Assembly: GCA_900543165.1 (NCBI GenBank)
Contig: UQQQ01000074.1
Span: 1 to 7,360 of the forward strand
Direction of reading: 5' to 3'
Length of the DNA stretch: 7,360 bases
DNA from: an uncultured Dialister sp.
GTDB taxonomy: Bacteria > Bacillota > Negativicutes > Veillonellales > Dialisteraceae
Shown here piece by piece: positions 6,159-7,360 of this stretch. The translations under genes and the position numbers were made by a program. Below the pieces are notes generated by a model that saw only the letters and a program-made list of their open reading frames with translations, did no database searches and was not told where the DNA came from. The first letter of the stretch is position 1, and the number at the start of each line of letters is the position of its first letter.

Positions 6159-7178
6159 TTAACGCAAAAACATGGCATCACCAAAGGAGAAAAATCTGTA
6201 TTTCTGCTTCACGGCTTCTTCATACGCGGCAAGAATGTGCTCACGGCCGGCGAAGGAGGCCATCATCATGACGAGGGTGGATTCTGGAAGGTGGAAATTC
6301 GTGACGATGGCATCGACCATGTGCCACTGATAGCCCGGATAGATATAGAGCTGCGTCCAGCCGCTGCCGCTCTCAAGGATGCCGCTCTGACCAGCAGACT
6401 CCAGCGTGCGGACGGAAGTCGTGCCGACAGCGATGACGCGGCGGCCTTCCGCTCTCGCAGCATTCACTTCTTTCGCAGTTTCTTCGCTGACCGTGTACCA
6501 CTCCTTATGCATTTCGTGGTCTTCGATGTTTTCTTCAGATACAGGGCGGAAGGTCCCGATACCGACATGAAGGGTGACGAAGAGGAGCTTTGCGCCCTTC
6601 TTCTTCATTTCTTCCATAAGTTCCGGGGTGAAATGAAGGCCTGCCGTCGGAGCGGCCGCTGAGCCTTTATACTTCGCATATACCGTCTGGTACTCATCAT
6701 TGTTGCCAAGTTTTTTGTGAATATACGGCGGGGTCGGCATCTCACCGATCTGATCGAGAAGGCTGTCGAAATTGCCGTCATAGTGGAATTCGACCAGACG
6801 TCCGCCGAATTCTGTCTTATCCAGCACTTTGCAGGTGCAGTTCTCTGCGAATTCGATCTCTACGCCCGGCAGTGCCTTACGGCCCGGGTTCACGAGGACT
6901 TCCCATGTATCATTGCCCTTCGGCGTGAGGAGCAGCATCTCCACCTTGCCGCCGGTATCCTTCTTCTTGCCATAGAGGCGCGCCGGAATGACTTTTGTGT
7001 TATTGAAGACGAAAACATCGCCTTCGCGGATCTCGTCCAGGATATCACGGAAATGGTGATGCTCCCACTCCCCCGTCTTCTTGTCAACCATCATCAGGCG
7101 GCAGGAGTCGCGCGGCTCTGCCGGTTCCTGAGCAATCAATTCCTTCGGTAAATCGTAATTGAATTCTTCAAGTTTCAT
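6159..7178 (-). CDS. queA: S-adenosylmethionine:tRNA ribosyltransferase-isomerase QueA
   Basis: QueA acts after Tgt: it transfers and isomerises the ribosyl group of S-adenosylmethionine onto preQ1 in tRNA, making epoxyqueuosine. The 339 residues match the family. Conserved blocks in order are FNYDLPKELIAQ (6-17), DVFVFNNTKVIPARLYG (54-70), GEMPTPPYIHK (145-155), YQTVYAKYKGSAAAPTAGLH (163-182) running into FTPEL, FVTLHVGIGTFRPV (200-213), VGTTSVRTLES (251-261), TNFHLPESTLVMMMASFAG (293-311) and the C-terminal YRFFSFGDAMFL (327-338). The ATG is preceded by AAAGGAG (7187-7193) at good spacing. No convincing promoter is visible between 7179 and the window edge, so transcription probably enters from an upstream gene outside the window, or from a promoter beyond the repeat region. 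It is the first gene of the visible - strand run. Confidence 0.97.
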   Translation of the reverse strand: MKLEEFNYDLPKELIAQEPAEPRDSCRLMMVDKKTGEWEHHHFRDILDEIREGDVFVFNNTKVIPARLYGKKKDTGGKVEMLLLTPKGNDTWEVLVNPGRKALPGVEIEFAENCTCKVLDKTEFGGRLVEFHYDGNFDSLLDQIGEMPTPPYIHKKLGNNDEYQTVYAKYKGSAAAPTAGLHFTPELMEEMKKKGAKLLFVTLHVGIGTFRPVSEENIEDHEMHKEWYTVSEETAKEVNAARAEGRRVIAVGTTSVRTLESAGQSGILESGSGWTQLYIYPGYQWHMVDAIVTNFHLPESTLVMMMASFAGREHILAAYEEAVKQKYRFFSFGDAMFLR

Positions 7179-7203
7179 GAATATATCTCCTTTGTAAATG
7201 GGC

Positions 7204-7252
7204 TTAAGGTTTAAGGTTTAAGGGTTCAGGTTGATGGGTCCAGGGTTGTGGT
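7204..7252. repeat. Degenerate heptamer tandem array upstream of queA
   Basis: Seven 7-nt units follow one another: TTAAGGT twice, then TTAAGGG, TTCAGGT, TGATGGG, TCCAGGG and TTGTGGT. Divergence increases from left to right. The period and the T/A-rich then G-rich unit design resemble the complement of the array at 1519-1574. It overlaps the base of the hairpin that follows and contains no reading frame. It lies between the queA ribosome binding site and the hairpin, so it may be transcribed as part of the queA leader. Confidence 0.65.
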
Positions 7253-7294
7253 AGCAGCTTCGCTGCAAAATATATTCGCGGCGGAGCCGCTACC
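7250..7294. repeat. REP-like imperfect palindrome (17-bp hairpin)
   Basis: The left arm GGTAGCAGCTTCGCTGC (7250-7266) and right arm GCGGCGGAGCCGCTACC (7278-7294) pair over 17 positions with one A-C mismatch and two G-U pairs around an 11-nt AT-rich loop. Each arm is itself a palindrome (GCAGC-TTC-GCTGC and GCGGC-GGA-GCCGC), so two small hairpins closed by GGTA/TACC are an alternative fold. An 8-bp inverted repeat, GGTTCAGG (7223-7230) and CCTGAACC (7314-7321), brackets it. No T run follows on either strand, so it is not an ordinary terminator. It looks like a dispersed palindromic repeat; its copy number in the genome is unknown from here. Confidence 0.7.
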
Positions 7295-7338
7295 TTCATT
7301 TCTCATTTTTCCCCCTGAACCACGAAGTTTGAAAGCAG

Positions 7339-7360
7339 GAATGAGTGGCTAGGGATTAGG
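7339..7360. repeat. Heptamer-type repeat at window edge, inverted copy of the left array
   Basis: The complement of this stretch (CCTAATCCCTAGCCACTCAT followed by TCC) matches 1552-1574 at all but two positions. The unit GGGATTA on the + strand is the complement of TAATCCC. The array probably continues beyond the window. Confidence 0.65.

Noticed and set aside
7250..7294. Intrinsic terminator upstream of queA
   Set aside because: The stem is strong, but neither strand has a T run after it.
7179..7360. preQ1 riboswitch in the queA leader
   Set aside because: The compact preQ1 pseudoknot with its A-rich tail is not visible; the hairpin here is a repeat-type palindrome lying about 70 nt from the start codon.

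Overview
This window is a conserved housekeeping stretch of a bacterial chromosome. Strong Shine-Dalgarno sites (AAAGGAG, GGAGG), a short SecD separate from SecF, and the order queA-tgt-yajC-secD-secF suggest a member of the Bacillota. The moderately GC-rich codon use and the degenerate intergenic repeats make me lean towards a Negativicutes/Veillonellales-type organism. That placement is an inference with low confidence.

Layout: at the left edge, on the + strand, is the 3' part of an amino acid carrier of the AGCS (sodium:alanine/glycine symporter) family, ending at 1362 and followed by a rho-independent terminator (1373-1408). A 258-bp convergent intergenic region (1363-1620) carries a degenerate heptamer tandem array (1519-1574) and a second, near-symmetrical terminator (1579-1610). 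The rest of the window is one - strand gene run, read right to left: queA (7178-6159), tgt (6105-4996), yajC (4886-4389), 5-formyltetrahydrofolate cyclo-ligase (4392-3799), secD (3794-2547) and secF (2547-1621). From yajC onward the genes overlap or nearly touch (ATGA overlap, 4-nt gap, TAATG overlap), which implies translational coupling. The right edge (7179-7360) is intergenic and repeat-rich: another heptamer array, a 17-bp imperfect hairpin whose two arms are each palindromic, and a heptamer-type motif that is inverted relative to the left array.

Functions: QueA and Tgt carry out tRNA queuosine synthesis. Tgt inserts the 7-deazaguanine base and QueA adds the epoxycyclopentanediol moiety. 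YajC, SecD and SecF form the accessory complex of the SecYEG translocon that uses the proton gradient to help export. The folate enzyme between yajC and secD is a metabolic passenger of the operon.

Two start codons differ from the longest reading frames. secD most likely starts at a TTG (3794) with a good ribosome binding site. yajC most likely starts at the ATG at 4886 rather than the TTG 18 nt upstream. I see no RNA genes, CRISPR arrays, transposase genes or phage genes, and nothing in the coding part that amounts to a new system. The unexplained material is in the two intergenic repeat regions. Smaller curiosities are an Asp-to-Glu change in SecF and a duplicated acidic tail on YajC.
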